The position numbers were made by a program, and so were the translations under genes. Below are positions 5,896 through 6,001 of a DNA stretch of 6,001 nt, one piece after another. Under the pieces are notes generated by a model. It had not been told where the DNA came from. It saw only the letters and a program-made list of their open reading frames with translations, and ran no database searches. The stretch is from a bacterium (GTDB lineage Bacteria; DYJV01; JALVYZ01): contig JALVYZ010000454.1 in the NCBI GenBank assembly GCA_027037705.1, positions 1 to 6,001 of the forward strand, in the 5' to 3' direction. The first letter of the stretch is position 1, and the number at the start of each line of letters is the position of its first letter.

Positions 5896-6001
5896 GGCTT
5901 CACAGCAGAAAAACAGTAATAAACTATGTCCCTGAAGGGAGTCCACCAAAGGCTGAGAGAACGAGGATAAACATTGCTCTTTATCTCTACATAACCGCAC
6001 T
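5892..6001 (+). CDS. Start of a coupled downstream gene, possibly an inner-membrane or adaptor component (partial)
   Basis: Thirty-six codons are visible before the window ends. The TTG start overlaps the preceding stop (TTGA at 5892-5895), the arrangement typical of translational coupling, so the two genes form one operon. The sequence begins MRLHSRKTVINYVPEGSPPK, a basic, Pro-containing segment that would face the cytoplasm. It goes on through AERTRINIALYLYITA, where a transmembrane helix appears to begin. A short cytoplasmic N-terminus followed by one helix is the layout of HlyD/Alg44-type membrane fusion proteins, the natural partner of a TolC-like channel. That is inference from context; the diagnostic parts lie outside the window. 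Reading frame and start are well supported, the function is not. Confidence 0.72.
   Translation, partial: MRLHSRKTVINYVPEGSPPKAERTRINIALYLYITA

Overview
The window is an AT-rich stretch of bacterial chromosome, probably from an anaerobic Gram-negative (diderm) bacterium. The first base belongs to the 3' end of a nickel carbon monoxide dehydrogenase gene (cooS), which points to anaerobic C1 metabolism. The right-hand gene has the layout of a TolC-type outer-membrane protein, which implies an outer membrane. I cannot place the organism in a phylum from the sequence alone.

Layout, left to right. (1) Positions 1-470 hold the C-terminal quarter of CooS, followed directly by a strong Rho-independent terminator at 471-497. 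(2) A near-consensus sigma-70 promoter (668-696) and a GGAG ribosome site lead into the N-terminal quarter of an O-acetylhomoserine sulfhydrylase (metY-like). This gene has no ATG/GTG/TTG start and breaks off at 1089, so it is a remnant. (3) Positions 1296-2867 encode a secreted two-part protein: two tandem Ig-like repeats with the signature DWIGIYPK, then an alpha/beta hydrolase with a visible Ser-Asp-His triad. Its base composition is clearly richer in G+C than its flanks. (4) About 2911-3553 is a decayed IS3-family OrfB transposase. Its DD(35)E triad is intact, but it has two +1 frameshifts and has lost its 5' end. (5) Positions 3554-3972 are very AT-rich and hold two near-perfect sigma-70 promoters on the plus strand and a very short minus-strand ORF with an excellent Shine-Dalgarno site. 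(6) Positions 3973-5895 encode a 640-residue TolC-like protein with an unusual C-terminal extension of about 180 residues. The start of a second, translationally coupled gene (5892 to the window end) follows; it could be the inner-membrane or periplasmic partner of the first.

Interpretation. The middle of the window (about 700-3560) looks like a junkyard or accessory island between the cooS locus and a secretion or export operon: a broken metabolic gene, a compositionally foreign secreted hydrolase, and a dead insertion sequence. The most interesting items are the hydrolase architecture, the extended TolC-like protein with its coupled downstream gene, and the promoter and mini-ORF arrangement in 3574-3894. 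I saw no convincing wholly new system. No tRNA, rRNA or CRISPR array is visible.
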